From assembly GCA_030445275.1 (NCBI GenBank), contig JAUCSE010000021.1, positions 62,001 to 126,000 of the forward strand: 64,000 nt of DNA. The letters are read 5' to 3'. The notes under the pieces are model-generated. The model did no database searches and had not been told where the DNA came from. It saw only the letters and a program-made list of their open reading frames with translations. This document shows positions 17,945 through 26,553 of this stretch, in pieces (position 1 is the first letter of the stretch; every line of letters starts with the position of its first letter). A program made the translations under genes and the position numbers. This DNA comes from Mucilaginibacter sp. (GTDB taxonomy: Bacteria; Bacteroidota; Bacteroidia; Sphingobacteriales; Sphingobacteriaceae).

Positions 17945-18904
17945 CTAAAAATAGTCCTTATCAACAATAGCGGTTTTATCATTTAAGGTGATCCGGGCTA
18001 TTTCGTCCTTACGCATAAATTTTACACCGGGTTGTTTAGCGGCATATGCCAAAAATTCGTCGAGCACCTTTACCTGGGCCGGCGATCCGCTGATGCGGTC
18101 GTGCGTACTGATTGACATTTGACGTTTACGGGTAGCACCTTCCTCATACAACTGATCAAACTCTAACCGTAACTGTTCCCCAAATTGTTTGGAGGAGAAA
18201 TAGCGGCCTTCCAGAAGCTGGATGTCATTACATCTTAAAGTGTAAGGCACTACGGCAAAGTTTTTGCCATTAACCGGAATCAGGAAAGGCTCGTCACGGC
18301 TCAGATCGTCGATATGATAGGTGAAGCCCAGCTCCTGTAAAATGGGGATGGTATTTTTGCTCCGGCGCAGCCAGTTACAGTTGTAGCCTATTGTTGTTTC
18401 GCCAGTTACTTCTTTAATAATATCCATGCTGGCTCTGATAAACTTTTTCTCCTCATCATAGCCCATGGTATATTGTGGGGTCCAGTTCAGGCCGTGACCA
18501 GCTATTTCGTGACCGCGTTTTACAATTTCCCTGGTCAGTTCGGGGTTGTGCCGGGCCGCTTCGCCAATGGTATGACTGGTTACCTTGATGCCGTATTTAT
18601 CCCATAAATTAAGCAAACGCGGAATGCCTTCCTTATAACCATACTGAAACCAGGTTTTAGCTGGCAGATCGGTAAAACCTTCTTTTAAATTTGGTGGGAA
18701 GGGACTGTCAAATCCGCGCTCCGGTTCGCCTCCAGCCTCAAATTGCATGGAAATGGAAATTACCAGGCGGGTACCGTCGGGCCATTTGGAATTGATTTGC
18801 ATAGGTGATGTATTTGGGGTTTTTGAAAAAGTCTGATTGGGGATAAGTAAGGAGCCTGCACCTAACAAGGCGGCACTTTTTATAAAATCTTTTCTTGATT
18901 GCAT
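17945..18904 (-). CDS. Polysaccharide deacetylase-fold protein, PuuE/allantoinase-like
   Basis: Exported protein (319 residues) of the NodB/CE4 deacetylase superfamily. The N-terminus has a Tat-like start (SRKDFIKSAALLGAGSLLIP) and appears to be a signal peptide. The fold is supported by MQFEAGGEPERG near 53, VTSHTIGEAARHNPE near 108, GHEIAGHGLNW at 131-141, and STHDRISG near 268. In classical CE4 enzymes the metal site uses H-x3-H; here the second His is Trp141. The pattern HGxxW and the FE-GGE segment recall PuuE-type allantoinases, which as I recall work without metal. So a cyclic amide or modified-sugar substrate is more likely than chitin or peptidoglycan (inference). It diverges from the AraC-type regulator, its probable controller. 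Confidence 0.85.
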   Translation of the reverse strand: MQSRKDFIKSAALLGAGSLLIPNQTFSKTPNTSPMQINSKWPDGTRLVISISMQFEAGGEPERGFDSPFPPNLKEGFTDLPAKTWFQYGYKEGIPRLLNLWDKYGIKVTSHTIGEAARHNPELTREIVKRGHEIAGHGLNWTPQYTMGYDEEKKFIRASMDIIKEVTGETTIGYNCNWLRRSKNTIPILQELGFTYHIDDLSRDEPFLIPVNGKNFAVVPYTLRCNDIQLLEGRYFSSKQFGEQLRLEFDQLYEEGATRKRQMSISTHDRISGSPAQVKVLDEFLAYAAKQPGVKFMRKDEIARITLNDKTAIVDKDYF

Positions 18905-18996
18905 GTTCCTGTTTTATAGATAATGGAGGCAAAAGTAGGATGAGGGAATGTGCCTGTAATTGTATATATCTATTATTTTATGGTATTTTGCTAATA

Positions 18997-19869
18997 GTGA
19001 AAAAGTACATACAACATGATTTTTTAAAGGTCGCCAACTTTGTTTCAAAGGAATGGAAGCACCCGGTGCATAATCATAATCATTTTGAGATCATCTTTAT
19101 TCACAGAGGGAAAGGCCTGCATCGTATTTCAGGAATGGAATATCGCTATGAAAACCATGGCTTGTTTTTGCTGGCCCCGTCTGATTTTCACAGCTTTGAG
19201 ATTGAAGAAGAAACGGAATTTACCTTCCTGAAGTTTACAAACGTTTACCTGAACAGTATTGGAAAAATACAAGCAACAAGCCGTTTAAACCAGGATATTG
19301 ACGAGCTGCTTATCCATGCCAATAAACAGCATCAGTTGGTGCTTGGCACAACAACTGAGGCGCAAAAGATAGAAGGGTTGGTGCGCCTTATTGTGAATGA
19401 ATGGGGGGATACTAAAAATGAAATGAGTGAAATAATTTTTTTCTTGATTCAGGCATTGTTATCCATCATCAAGCGGAACATATTACCTCCGGCAACAGAA
19501 ATCCATTCAAAAAATAATACCCGGCTTACCACGATCATCAATTATATCCATCAGAACATCTATTCCATAGAACTCACACAGGCTGAACATTTATCCACCA
19601 TGTTCGGATTTTCCAGTAATTACTTCGGGATATTTTTCAAGGAGCAGATGGGCATTACCCTGCGCGATTATTTGAACAAATACAAATTGCACCTCATCGA
19701 AAACCGGTTAAAGTACAGTTCATTTTCCATCAAGGAAATCAGCAATGAATTAGGCTTTAATGACCTGAGTCACTTCAACAAATTTTATAAGAACCAAACC
19801 GGCATAAATCCGACTCAATTTCGTCAAAAACTGGATAAAAACGATCCAAAACCGACAAAAAACAGTTGA
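18997..19869 (+). CDS. AraC family transcriptional regulator
   Basis: One-component regulator with an N-terminal cupin domain and two C-terminal helix-turn-helix motifs. I place the start at GTG 18997 (VKKYIQHDFLKV). An earlier in-frame ATG at 18895 would overlap the divergent gene and add unrelated sequence. The cupin part has PVHNHNHFEIIFIHRGKG with metal/sugar-binding-type His residues. The HTH region spans the last 100 residues, with FSSNYFGIFFKEQMGITLRDYLNKYK and IKEISNELGFNDLSHFNKFYKNQTGINPTQFR. It is divergent from the deacetylase-like gene across about 92 bp and probably regulates it (inference). A bidirectional terminator separates it from the efflux operon. Confidence 0.9.
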   Translation: MKKYIQHDFLKVANFVSKEWKHPVHNHNHFEIIFIHRGKGLHRISGMEYRYENHGLFLLAPSDFHSFEIEEETEFTFLKFTNVYLNSIGKIQATSRLNQDIDELLIHANKQHQLVLGTTTEAQKIEGLVRLIVNEWGDTKNEMSEIIFFLIQALLSIIKRNILPPATEIHSKNNTRLTTIINYIHQNIYSIELTQAEHLSTMFGFSSNYFGIFFKEQMGITLRDYLNKYKLHLIENRLKYSSFSIKEISNELGFNDLSHFNKFYKNQTGINPTQFRQKLDKNDPKPTKNS

Positions 19870-19881
19870 TTTTTAACACAA

Positions 19882-19922
19882 ATAACCCCGAATTATCCAT
19901 TAAATTGACAATTCGGGGTTAT
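19882..19922. terminator. Bidirectional terminator between AraC gene and RND gene
   Basis: Perfect 13-bp arms (ATAACCCCGAATT / AATTCGGGGTTAT) with a 15-base loop. Runs rich in T or A lie on both sides, and the two genes converge here. Confidence 0.8.
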
Positions 19923-19936
19923 ATTTTATAGGTAAA

Positions 19937-22900
19937 CTACACTAATTCAGCCTCTTTTACCTCCACTTTATCCGGGACAATGGCAGGGGGTATCAATTCG
20001 TAAATAATAGGGGTCACAATTCTTGATAAAAGGGTCGAGCTGATGAGCCCCCCGATCAACACAATGGCCAGCGGCGATATCAACGGGTTGGTTGATATCG
20101 CAATTGGGATCAAGCCACCAATAGCAGTAAGCGAGGTTAACACGATAGGTAAAAAACGCACCTCGCCAGCCTCGCGGATGGCCTGCTGCAAGCTCTTGCC
20201 CTGGCGCCTTAGCTGGTTGGTAAAATCAACTAAAAGGATAGTGTTTTTTACCTCGATACCGGCCAGCGCTATCAAGCCAATAATAGCCACAAATGACAGG
20301 GAATTACCGGTGATCCATAACCCTGCGGCTGCCCCAACCACGCCTAACGGTATGACAGACAGTATGATAAGCGTGCTTTTAAAGGTTTTAAACAGCAGCA
20401 CTAATACTGCTATAAACATGAACACAGTAACCAGTATAATGCTCATAAAGCCGCCAAAGGAGTTGTTTTTTGACTCTACCTCACCACCCATTTCATAGCT
20501 GTAACCGGCAGGTAGTTTCAGCTTATCCATTTTTTGTACCACATCATCAATCACCCGGCTTACCAGGAAGTTTTTCTGTACATTGGCCGTAATAGATACC
20601 ACCCGTTTCTTCTCCTGGTGATTGATGGTAGCGGTGGAGGCTTCTAGTTGTAAGCCAGCTACTTGACTTAGCGGTACCGCATTGCCCTGCGCGTTATTTA
20701 CATACAAATTGCGGAAAGCATCCAGCGATGGGCGGCCCTCTTTCATGCGGGTAAGCAGCATGGTAAAACCATATTTGTTATCGTTATTGTAATAAGTGCC
20801 AAGGTTTAAACCGGTTACCGCGAGGCGTGCTGTTTGGTCAATATTGATGGCCGATACACCTAATTGTTCGGCCTTATCCTTATTTACCGCTATGCGGATA
20901 TCGCTTTTGAGCAGGTTAACCGGGTTGTTGATATACATATTGCCGGGTGTTTCGCGCAGTAATTTTTCTACTTTGATAGATAGGGCACGCAGGGTATCCA
21001 GGTTATCGCCAAAAAGACGCACCTCAATAGGGGCCACCACCGGTGGACCCTGTTCAAAGTTCTTTACCTCTACCTTGGCTCCCGGATAATGGTTCCAGCG
21101 GTGCTGCAGTTTTTGTATTAGGGCCAGTTTTTGATCAGGTTTGGTATCCGGGTCAAGTTGTACAAAAAGCTCGGCAAAATCGCTGCGGTTATTTTGAGGT
21201 ACTACATTATAAAATATCCGCGGATTACCCCTGCCCACATTGCTCGCGTAATATTCAATTAATGGTTCTTTTTTTAGTTGCTGTTCAATAGCTCGTGTAA
21301 CCGTATCAGTATAAGGTAAATTGGATTGGTTAGGTGTGGTAATATTGATCAGGAATTGCGGTTTTTCAGATGATGGGAACAAACTGAACCCGATAACACC
21401 AAACAAGTACATAGCACCTGAGAACATCACCACGGCCACACCAAGCGTTAAAAACGGTTTTTGCAGTGCTTTATCCAGCAAACGTGCATAACTGCCGTGG
21501 ATCACTTTTTTTAGACCGCGCATCAAGAAATTACCTTCAGGATTACCCAAATGATTCTTCAATAAACGGCTTGATAAAAACGGAATGATGGTTAGTGATA
21601 CCAGCATCGATGCCATTACGCAAAAAATAACCGCCAAAGGCAAGCATCGTATAAAATCGCCTGATCCCTCGGGTAAAAATACCAATGGCATGAAAGCGAT
21701 GATGAGCACAACGGTACAACCTACTACCGCCATACCAATCTGCCCGGTGGCTTTCAGGGTCGCTTCTAAGCGGGTGTGCCCTTCCAGCATCCAGCGCTCA
21801 ATGTTTTCCACTACCACAATGCTGTCGTCAACCAATAGTCCAAGGGCAACCACAAGTCCTACTATACTCAACTGGTTCAGATTAAAGCCAAATAGCTGCA
21901 ATAGTACAATACCGATACCCAGCGAAAGCGGGATAGAGATCATTACAATAATTGCCGGACGGATGCCCAGCGGCAGCAGGGTAATGGCTACCAGTAAAAT
22001 AGCGATCATAAAATCATGACCCAGACCTTCCAGTCGCCTGTTCACATTATCGGCTTGGTCAAAGTTTTGTACCAAGGCTATATTAACCGGGAGTAATTTT
22101 TTAAAACTGCTCACCACCACCTGGTAGCTTGCCTCTGTTTTGCTGATGTTTTCGCCATCTTTTTGGGCGGCTACTACAAATACGCAACGGTGGCCGTTAA
22201 GACGGGTGATGTGTGTTTCTTCGCCAAAACCATAATAAACGCGGGCAATATCTTTCAGCAAAACGGTTTTACCGCCGGCCGAATACACAATGGTTTTATT
22301 CACCGCATCAAGGGTACGGTAGTCATTGCTTTTGATATTAAAAGTTTGGTGCGCTGCATCAACATTACCTCCCGGTACGCTGGCCATCTCGCTGTTCAAA
22401 CTGCTGGATACAGCGGTTACGGGCAAATGCATCTGGGCCATTTTTTCGAGATTAAGCTCTACACGTACCTGCTGATTAGGCAGGCCATAAATGGTAACCA
22501 GTTTTAAAGCCCGCACCTGTTCCAGTTCGTCCTGCAGTTTCTCGGCGTAGTGTTTTAACTGGGCGCGGGAAGCATTTTCTGATACCAGGGCCAGTTGTAA
22601 AATGTTTACATCAGTGGGTTGTTGTTTTTGTATCTCGATGTTGGATATATCTGCCGGGAGCTGGCTGCGCATGCCATTTACCTCGCGCACAATTTCCTGG
22701 TATTTGGAGTCGATATTACTGCTGTATTTATATTCCACACGTATCACGGCTACGCCATTGGCTATATTGGTCCGTATCCTTTTAATATCGTCAAGACCCG
22801 ATATGGTTTTCTCCAGCGGAGTAACTACGCGGTCTTCAATATCGCGCGGATTGGTGCCGGGGTAGGTTATAATAACCGAAAACGCAGGCGGGTGCATCTC

Positions 22901-23014
22901 CGGATCCTCAGACCTCGGCATGCTAAGCATGGTGGTGATACCCAAGACAATGACCATTAAAAAGATCACGAGGGTAAACTGGCTGTTTTTTACAGCGTAT
23001 TCTGAAATTTTCAT
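19937..23014 (-). CDS. RND-type efflux pump inner-membrane subunit
   Basis: Proton-driven inner-membrane exporter of the AcrB/HAE family (1,025 residues). It has the usual layout of 12 membrane helices and two large periplasmic loops. TM1 is at about 11-31, and the first porter domain follows. The TM4 proton-relay pair is D396/D397 (VALGLLVDDSIVVVENIERW). The second half repeats the layout, with GLIALAGIEVKNTILLVDF near 920. It overlaps the adaptor gene by four bases (ATGA) and is the last gene of the tetR-tolC-adaptor-RND operon. The substrate is likely a toxic small molecule; nothing in the sequence names it. Confidence 0.95.
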   Translation of the reverse strand: MKISEYAVKNSQFTLVIFLMVIVLGITTMLSMPRSEDPEMHPPAFSVIITYPGTNPRDIEDRVVTPLEKTISGLDDIKRIRTNIANGVAVIRVEYKYSSNIDSKYQEIVREVNGMRSQLPADISNIEIQKQQPTDVNILQLALVSENASRAQLKHYAEKLQDELEQVRALKLVTIYGLPNQQVRVELNLEKMAQMHLPVTAVSSSLNSEMASVPGGNVDAAHQTFNIKSNDYRTLDAVNKTIVYSAGGKTVLLKDIARVYYGFGEETHITRLNGHRCVFVVAAQKDGENISKTEASYQVVVSSFKKLLPVNIALVQNFDQADNVNRRLEGLGHDFMIAILLVAITLLPLGIRPAIIVMISIPLSLGIGIVLLQLFGFNLNQLSIVGLVVALGLLVDDSIVVVENIERWMLEGHTRLEATLKATGQIGMAVVGCTVVLIIAFMPLVFLPEGSGDFIRCLPLAVIFCVMASMLVSLTIIPFLSSRLLKNHLGNPEGNFLMRGLKKVIHGSYARLLDKALQKPFLTLGVAVVMFSGAMYLFGVIGFSLFPSSEKPQFLINITTPNQSNLPYTDTVTRAIEQQLKKEPLIEYYASNVGRGNPRIFYNVVPQNNRSDFAELFVQLDPDTKPDQKLALIQKLQHRWNHYPGAKVEVKNFEQGPPVVAPIEVRLFGDNLDTLRALSIKVEKLLRETPGNMYINNPVNLLKSDIRIAVNKDKAEQLGVSAINIDQTARLAVTGLNLGTYYNNDNKYGFTMLLTRMKEGRPSLDAFRNLYVNNAQGNAVPLSQVAGLQLEASTATINHQEKKRVVSITANVQKNFLVSRVIDDVVQKMDKLKLPAGYSYEMGGEVESKNNSFGGFMSIILVTVFMFIAVLVLLFKTFKSTLIILSVIPLGVVGAAAGLWITGNSLSFVAIIGLIALAGIEVKNTILLVDFTNQLRRQGKSLQQAIREAGEVRFLPIVLTSLTAIGGLIPIAISTNPLISPLAIVLIGGLISSTLLSRIVTPIIYELIPPAIVPDKVEVKEAELV

Positions 23015-24087
23015 TTGACAGCTGCGGTTACGGGTGATTGAATGGTGATAACGCTATTATCAGTAAGGTAAGCGGAGCCCGAAACAATAAGTCCTTTAGC
23101 ATCCTGCAGGCCATCACTAATAGTTACTGTATTTTTGTCGATACCGGCCACGGTTACCTTTACTTTATGCGCGGTTTTATTATCGTTAGTGATAAAAACA
23201 TAACCGCTGCTGCCATCGCCGTCAAGCAGGGCTTCATAAGGGATCTGCCAGTTACCATTATCCGCCACGATATGCGATGGCGCTATGGTAGCTTTACCAA
23301 ACATACCCGCGGCAATAGCCTGCGGCTTTTTACCGGTCAGGGTGATATCAGCACTAAAAGTACCGGTAGTTGCATCAACTCCTTCTGATTTACGGGTTAT
23401 TACCCCCTGTAATATCTGGCCGGGTAAGGCCGTGGTTTGGATCTCGGCATGGTCGCTAAGTTTCAGTATAGCCCATTCCCGGTCGCTGATGCCTACACGC
23501 AGCATCCACTTACCAGACTCGGCGCCGTTGGTTTGTAGTACGGCTGTGCCAGCGGTTACCTGTTGCCCGGTATTGGCCAGCTTATGTAGAATAAAGCCAT
23601 CTTTCGGGGCATGTATTTCCGAGTACTGGCGATTAAATTTGGCTACGTTGAGTTGTTGCTGTGCCTGTTGAGCTGAGGTTTTGCTGTTTTGCAATTGCTC
23701 AAGCGTGGCTACGCTATCCTTGTACAGATTTTGGGTGCGCTGGTAATCACGCTGTGTTTTTTCGGCAGCTAATTGTGCCTGTTGTACCTGTGCATTAACC
23801 TCGGTAGGGTTAAGGGTAGCCAGCAATTGTCCCTGCCTTACTTTGTCACCCTCTTTTACATTCAGGCTGCTGATGATGCCGCTTGTTCTGAATGATAGCA
23901 TCACCTCGTCATCAGTAGTGAACTGGCCAGATACATCAATAGCCGCGTTGCTGTTCTGTTGTTGAAGCGCCATTACCTTAACCGGAATGGTATCCTGACC
24001 CATGGCTTGGGTTGGTGTTTTATGTGAGCTGCAGGCATTTAAAAAAGGGATGCTCAACAGCAGGCTCATGTATTGAATTGTTTTCAT
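23011..24087 (-). CDS. RND efflux periplasmic adaptor (membrane fusion protein) lipoprotein
   Basis: Links the RND pump to the TolC-type channel. I place the start at ATG 24087 (MKTIQYMSLLL), which gives a clean lipoprotein signal ending in FLNACSS. A farther in-frame ATG at 24153 would overlap tolC. The order is the family's: barrel-sandwich half (SSLNVKEGDKVRQGQLLATLN), alpha-helical hairpin rich in Gln (VQQAQLAAEKTQRDYQRTQNLY), second lipoyl half (IHAPKDGFILHKLANTGQQVTAG), beta-barrel and membrane-proximal domain. It lies seven bases after the tolC stop and overlaps the RND gene by four bases. Confidence 0.94.
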   Translation of the reverse strand: MKTIQYMSLLLSIPFLNACSSHKTPTQAMGQDTIPVKVMALQQQNSNAAIDVSGQFTTDDEVMLSFRTSGIISSLNVKEGDKVRQGQLLATLNPTEVNAQVQQAQLAAEKTQRDYQRTQNLYKDSVATLEQLQNSKTSAQQAQQQLNVAKFNRQYSEIHAPKDGFILHKLANTGQQVTAGTAVLQTNGAESGKWMLRVGISDREWAILKLSDHAEIQTTALPGQILQGVITRKSEGVDATTGTFSADITLTGKKPQAIAAGMFGKATIAPSHIVADNGNWQIPYEALLDGDGSSGYVFITNDNKTAHKVKVTVAGIDKNTVTISDGLQDAKGLIVSGSAYLTDNSVITIQSPVTAAVK

Positions 24088-24094
24088 GTGGATA

Positions 24095-25480
24095 TTATTT
24101 ATTGTCGGTATTGTTAATAGGATAGGTGGCCTGGTTACGTTCCAGTTCGGCAAGGCTTATTTGCAGGGCTGCCTGGGCATCTGCTATTTGCAGGCGGGCG
24201 CTGGTTAGCTGGTCCTGCGCGTCAACCAGTTCAAGGTATAAGAGCTGCCCGGCACGATAAGCTTTGAGTTGATCGTTATAATACTTTTTGGCAAAAGATA
24301 ACTGGGCGGCGGTGCTTTTATAAGCTGCTTTTGCCGACTGGTAATTGTTATAAGTTTGATCAAGCTGTAACTGCAGCGATTGCTGGGTTTGATCAAACTG
24401 GGCAATGGTAGAGTTCAGGCTGGCTCGTGATTGCTCGGCGCGGTATTTACGCTGTCCGCCGGTAAACAGGTCCCATTGCAGGTTAACTCCCCATAAATAA
24501 TAGCGGGTTTTATCATTAACCTTAAAATCTGTTCCCTGCGAACCCAGGTCGATAAACGTACTCAGTTTGGGTATAAAGCCCGATTTTTGCAGTTTATAAT
24601 CCAATTTATAAACCTGCTGCATAGTTTGCAGTTGCTTTAACTCCTCACGGCGACTGGTACCAGCGGTGGTATCTGGCGCTGTAATAATCTCGGCAATGGC
24701 AACACTATCAGTTTTGATAGTATCCTGTAAAGGGCGGTTCAGCAAAAAGTTAAAATAGGAGCGCGCGTTTTGGATATTGCGTTGTGCCTGTATTAAAGAG
24801 GCATTGGTTTTTTCCTGTTCTGTTTGCGAACGCAGTAAAGCCGTACCGTTGCGTATTCCATTGCGTAAAAAGCTTTCGTTTTCACGGATATTCTCTTTAA
24901 TTAGCAGCATGGCGCTGTTGTAAGTAGCCACACCCTGTAAAGCCTGGTAATAACGATAATAGGCCGATTTAATATCCAGCACCAGGGCTCGTTTATAAAC
25001 ATTCACTGATGCCTGCTGACTGGTGATGAGTTGTTTTTTGATGAGTTGATTATACCTGATCTCAGCATTGATAAGTGGGAGCGAGGTACGCAGCTTGGCA
25101 TCGTAAAAGTTATTGGGATTGAGCAAAAACGACTGGTTTTGCTGCATGGGATATCTGTTGGAGTTAGTTAACTGATTCAGGGCGGTATAAATAGGGTTCA
25201 CCAGATCGCCGATCGGTACATCAATGGTACGCCCCCCGGCCGATTTGGTATAGCTGCCCAGCATACTTACCGTAGGCAGGTACATGGCCTTTGCTTCTTT
25301 TAAGGCATACATGGATTTATCCAGGTCAAATTGCTGTTGTTTTAAGCCCTGGTTTTGCGCAAAGGCAGTAGCGATATAATCATCTAGCTGTTTGTGCCCG
25401 GTTTGCCCAAGCGCGTTGACGCTGGAGATGAGCACTGTTCCGATAAACAGCAAAGATGTTTTAATAAATAATGTATACAT
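24095..25480 (-). CDS. TolC family outer-membrane efflux protein
   Basis: Outer-membrane channel of the tripartite pump (461 residues). A signal peptide covers about 1-25 (ending SVNALGQ). Two long coiled helical repeats follow, rich in Gln, Leu and Ala, with typical TolC segments such as LQLQLDQTYNNYQSAKAAYKS and YRAGQLLYLELVDAQDQLTSARL. A candidate TetR operator lies three bases upstream of its ATG, and a second lies 130 bp farther upstream. It is followed by the adaptor and RND genes in one leftward operon. Confidence 0.94.
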   Translation of the reverse strand: MYTLFIKTSLLFIGTVLISSVNALGQTGHKQLDDYIATAFAQNQGLKQQQFDLDKSMYALKEAKAMYLPTVSMLGSYTKSAGGRTIDVPIGDLVNPIYTALNQLTNSNRYPMQQNQSFLLNPNNFYDAKLRTSLPLINAEIRYNQLIKKQLITSQQASVNVYKRALVLDIKSAYYRYYQALQGVATYNSAMLLIKENIRENESFLRNGIRNGTALLRSQTEQEKTNASLIQAQRNIQNARSYFNFLLNRPLQDTIKTDSVAIAEIITAPDTTAGTSRREELKQLQTMQQVYKLDYKLQKSGFIPKLSTFIDLGSQGTDFKVNDKTRYYLWGVNLQWDLFTGGQRKYRAEQSRASLNSTIAQFDQTQQSLQLQLDQTYNNYQSAKAAYKSTAAQLSFAKKYYNDQLKAYRAGQLLYLELVDAQDQLTSARLQIADAQAALQISLAELERNQATYPINNTDNK

Positions 25481-25482
25481 AA

Positions 25483-25517
25483 TAAACAGTGTTTAGTATC
25501 GTTGCAAATTTTTTTAA
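25483..25517 (-). promoter_or_regulatory. Candidate TetR operator module 1, upstream of tolC
   Basis: The 13-bp palindrome TAAACAGTGTTTA (25483-25495) is followed on the plus strand, after seven bases, by TGCAAATTTTTTTAA (25503-25517). The same two parts with the same seven-base spacing recur at 25613-25647. The palindrome sits just before the tolC start codon, where a repressor would block initiation. Confidence 0.7.
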
Positions 25518-25612
25518 GAATGATAGCCGTATTTACAGATAAGGCTATTGTGATTGTTAGTCTTGATAAATCGTGTTGAACGCATAGTTTTTGTTATTGT
25601 GTGTTTAAATGA

Positions 25613-25647
25613 TGAACAATGTTCAGTTTAGATGCAAATTTTTTTAA
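25613..25647 (-). promoter_or_regulatory. Candidate TetR operator module 2, between tetR and tolC
   Basis: The palindrome TGAACAATGTTCA (25613-25625), seven bases, then TGCAAATTTTTTTAA (25633-25647). This is the same module as at 25483, exactly 130 bp away. Its outer end overlaps the stop codon of tetR. The module may contain the promoter for tolC. Confidence 0.7.
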
Positions 25648-26255
25648 AGTGTTACGGATGCGATATAATTTTCTATGGCATGGCTAAGCGCAGCATTTAT
25701 TTCCTCTTCTCCCAAGGCCATTACCTTTAACCGGCAACGTAAATTAAGTGATACCAGGCCGTGGCACATTGACCATACCTGTAGTGCCCCCAATTGAAGA
25801 TCAGTAATACGTAATAGCTTTTTGTTGATACACTCCTCTAACGTGTCTGTCAAGTAATTATAAGTATGATCGCCATTGTCTTTATGTGAAGTTTCGTCAA
25901 CATTGTTTGGTGCGCGGATAATGAACATCAGATCGTATAGTTCGGGGTTTTCGAGCCCGAATTTCACGTATGTTTTACCCATTTGGATAAGCCTTTTCAG
26001 CGGATCTTTATCGTTAGCCTTTGTTCTAAAAGCTTCCAGCAGTTTTCCGTATGCCAAGCCCTGCACTTCGTAAAGTAATTCGTCTTTATCCTTATAATAC
26101 AGGTAAATGGTACCCGGACTGTATTCAATGGCATCCGCAATTTTGCGGATGGAGGTTTTGGCATACCCATCTTCCAGGAACATTTTTAACGCAGCGGCCC
26201 TGATGAGGTCCCTCATCTCCGTTTTTTCGCGCTCTTTTCTTTCTGATATGCCCAT
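25644..26255 (-). CDS. TetR/AcrR family transcriptional regulator
   Basis: Likely local repressor of the efflux operon (203 residues). The N-terminal TetR HTH spans about 14-61 (MRDLIRAAALKMFLEDGY, then SIRKIADAIEYSPGTIYLYYKDKDELL). The C-terminal ligand domain includes the segment ENPELYDLMFIIRAPN, common in the Bacteroidota subgroup. It is the first gene of the leftward operon. Three 13-bp palindromes fitting one consensus lie before tetR and before tolC, which indicates autoregulation and repression of the pump, relieved by a pump substrate (inference). Confidence 0.94.
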   Translation of the reverse strand: MGISERKEREKTEMRDLIRAAALKMFLEDGYAKTSIRKIADAIEYSPGTIYLYYKDKDELLYEVQGLAYGKLLEAFRTKANDKDPLKRLIQMGKTYVKFGLENPELYDLMFIIRAPNNVDETSHKDNGDHTYNYLTDTLEECINKKLLRITDLQLGALQVWSMCHGLVSLNLRCRLKVMALGEEEINAALSHAIENYIASVTL

Positions 26256-26271
26256 GTTGTAAATAATCAGA

Positions 26272-26296
26272 CAAATATACTGAATGGTGTTCAGTA
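26272..26296 (-). promoter_or_regulatory. tetR promoter: -7 box with overlapping candidate operator
   Basis: On the minus strand TATATTTG (26272-26279) fits the Bacteroidota -7 consensus TAnnTTTG exactly. It abuts and overlaps by two bases the palindrome TACTGAA-5-TTCAGTA (26278-26296), whose 13-bp core TGAATGGTGTTCA aligns with the two palindromes before tolC. Confidence 0.75.
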
Positions 26297-26362
26297 AATG
26301 AATAAATTATAATTTATTGTTTTCAAATTACAAATAAGAGTATTATATATCAACAAGAATCT

Positions 26363-26553
26363 TGTCATTTCGAACGAGGTACGAGGAGAAATCTTATACG
26401 ATATGTTTATGAATAGCATTGAGTATAAGATTTCTCCTGCGGTCGAGAGATAGTTTTTCGCTATCGCTCAAGAGATAATTTCTCCTCACCCCACCGCTTC
26501 GTCCAGCGCTGTCCGTCGCAATGACATTTAGAGTTTCTTATATCGAACTCGCG
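26363..26553. repeat. Palindromic repeat, family C, with extra flanking motif
   Basis: TGTCATTTCGAACGAGG, GGAGAAATCTTATA, TATAAGATTTCTCC and two copies of a CGAGAGATA / CGCTCAAGAGATA stretch form a nested hairpin. The family recurs at 27802-27972. The end (26533-26553) carries TCTTATATCGAACTC, like the outer motif of the 6.7-kb element. It fills the gap between the MBL gene and tetR. Confidence 0.75.

Noticed and set aside
18895..18996. N-terminal extension of the AraC-type gene
   Set aside because: The extension overlaps the divergent deacetylase-like gene and has no family similarity; GTG 18997 fits the domain start.
20043..22960. Many plus-strand frames of 80-150 codons opposite the RND and adaptor genes
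   Set aside because: They are antisense to strongly supported membrane-protein genes and show no domain pattern.
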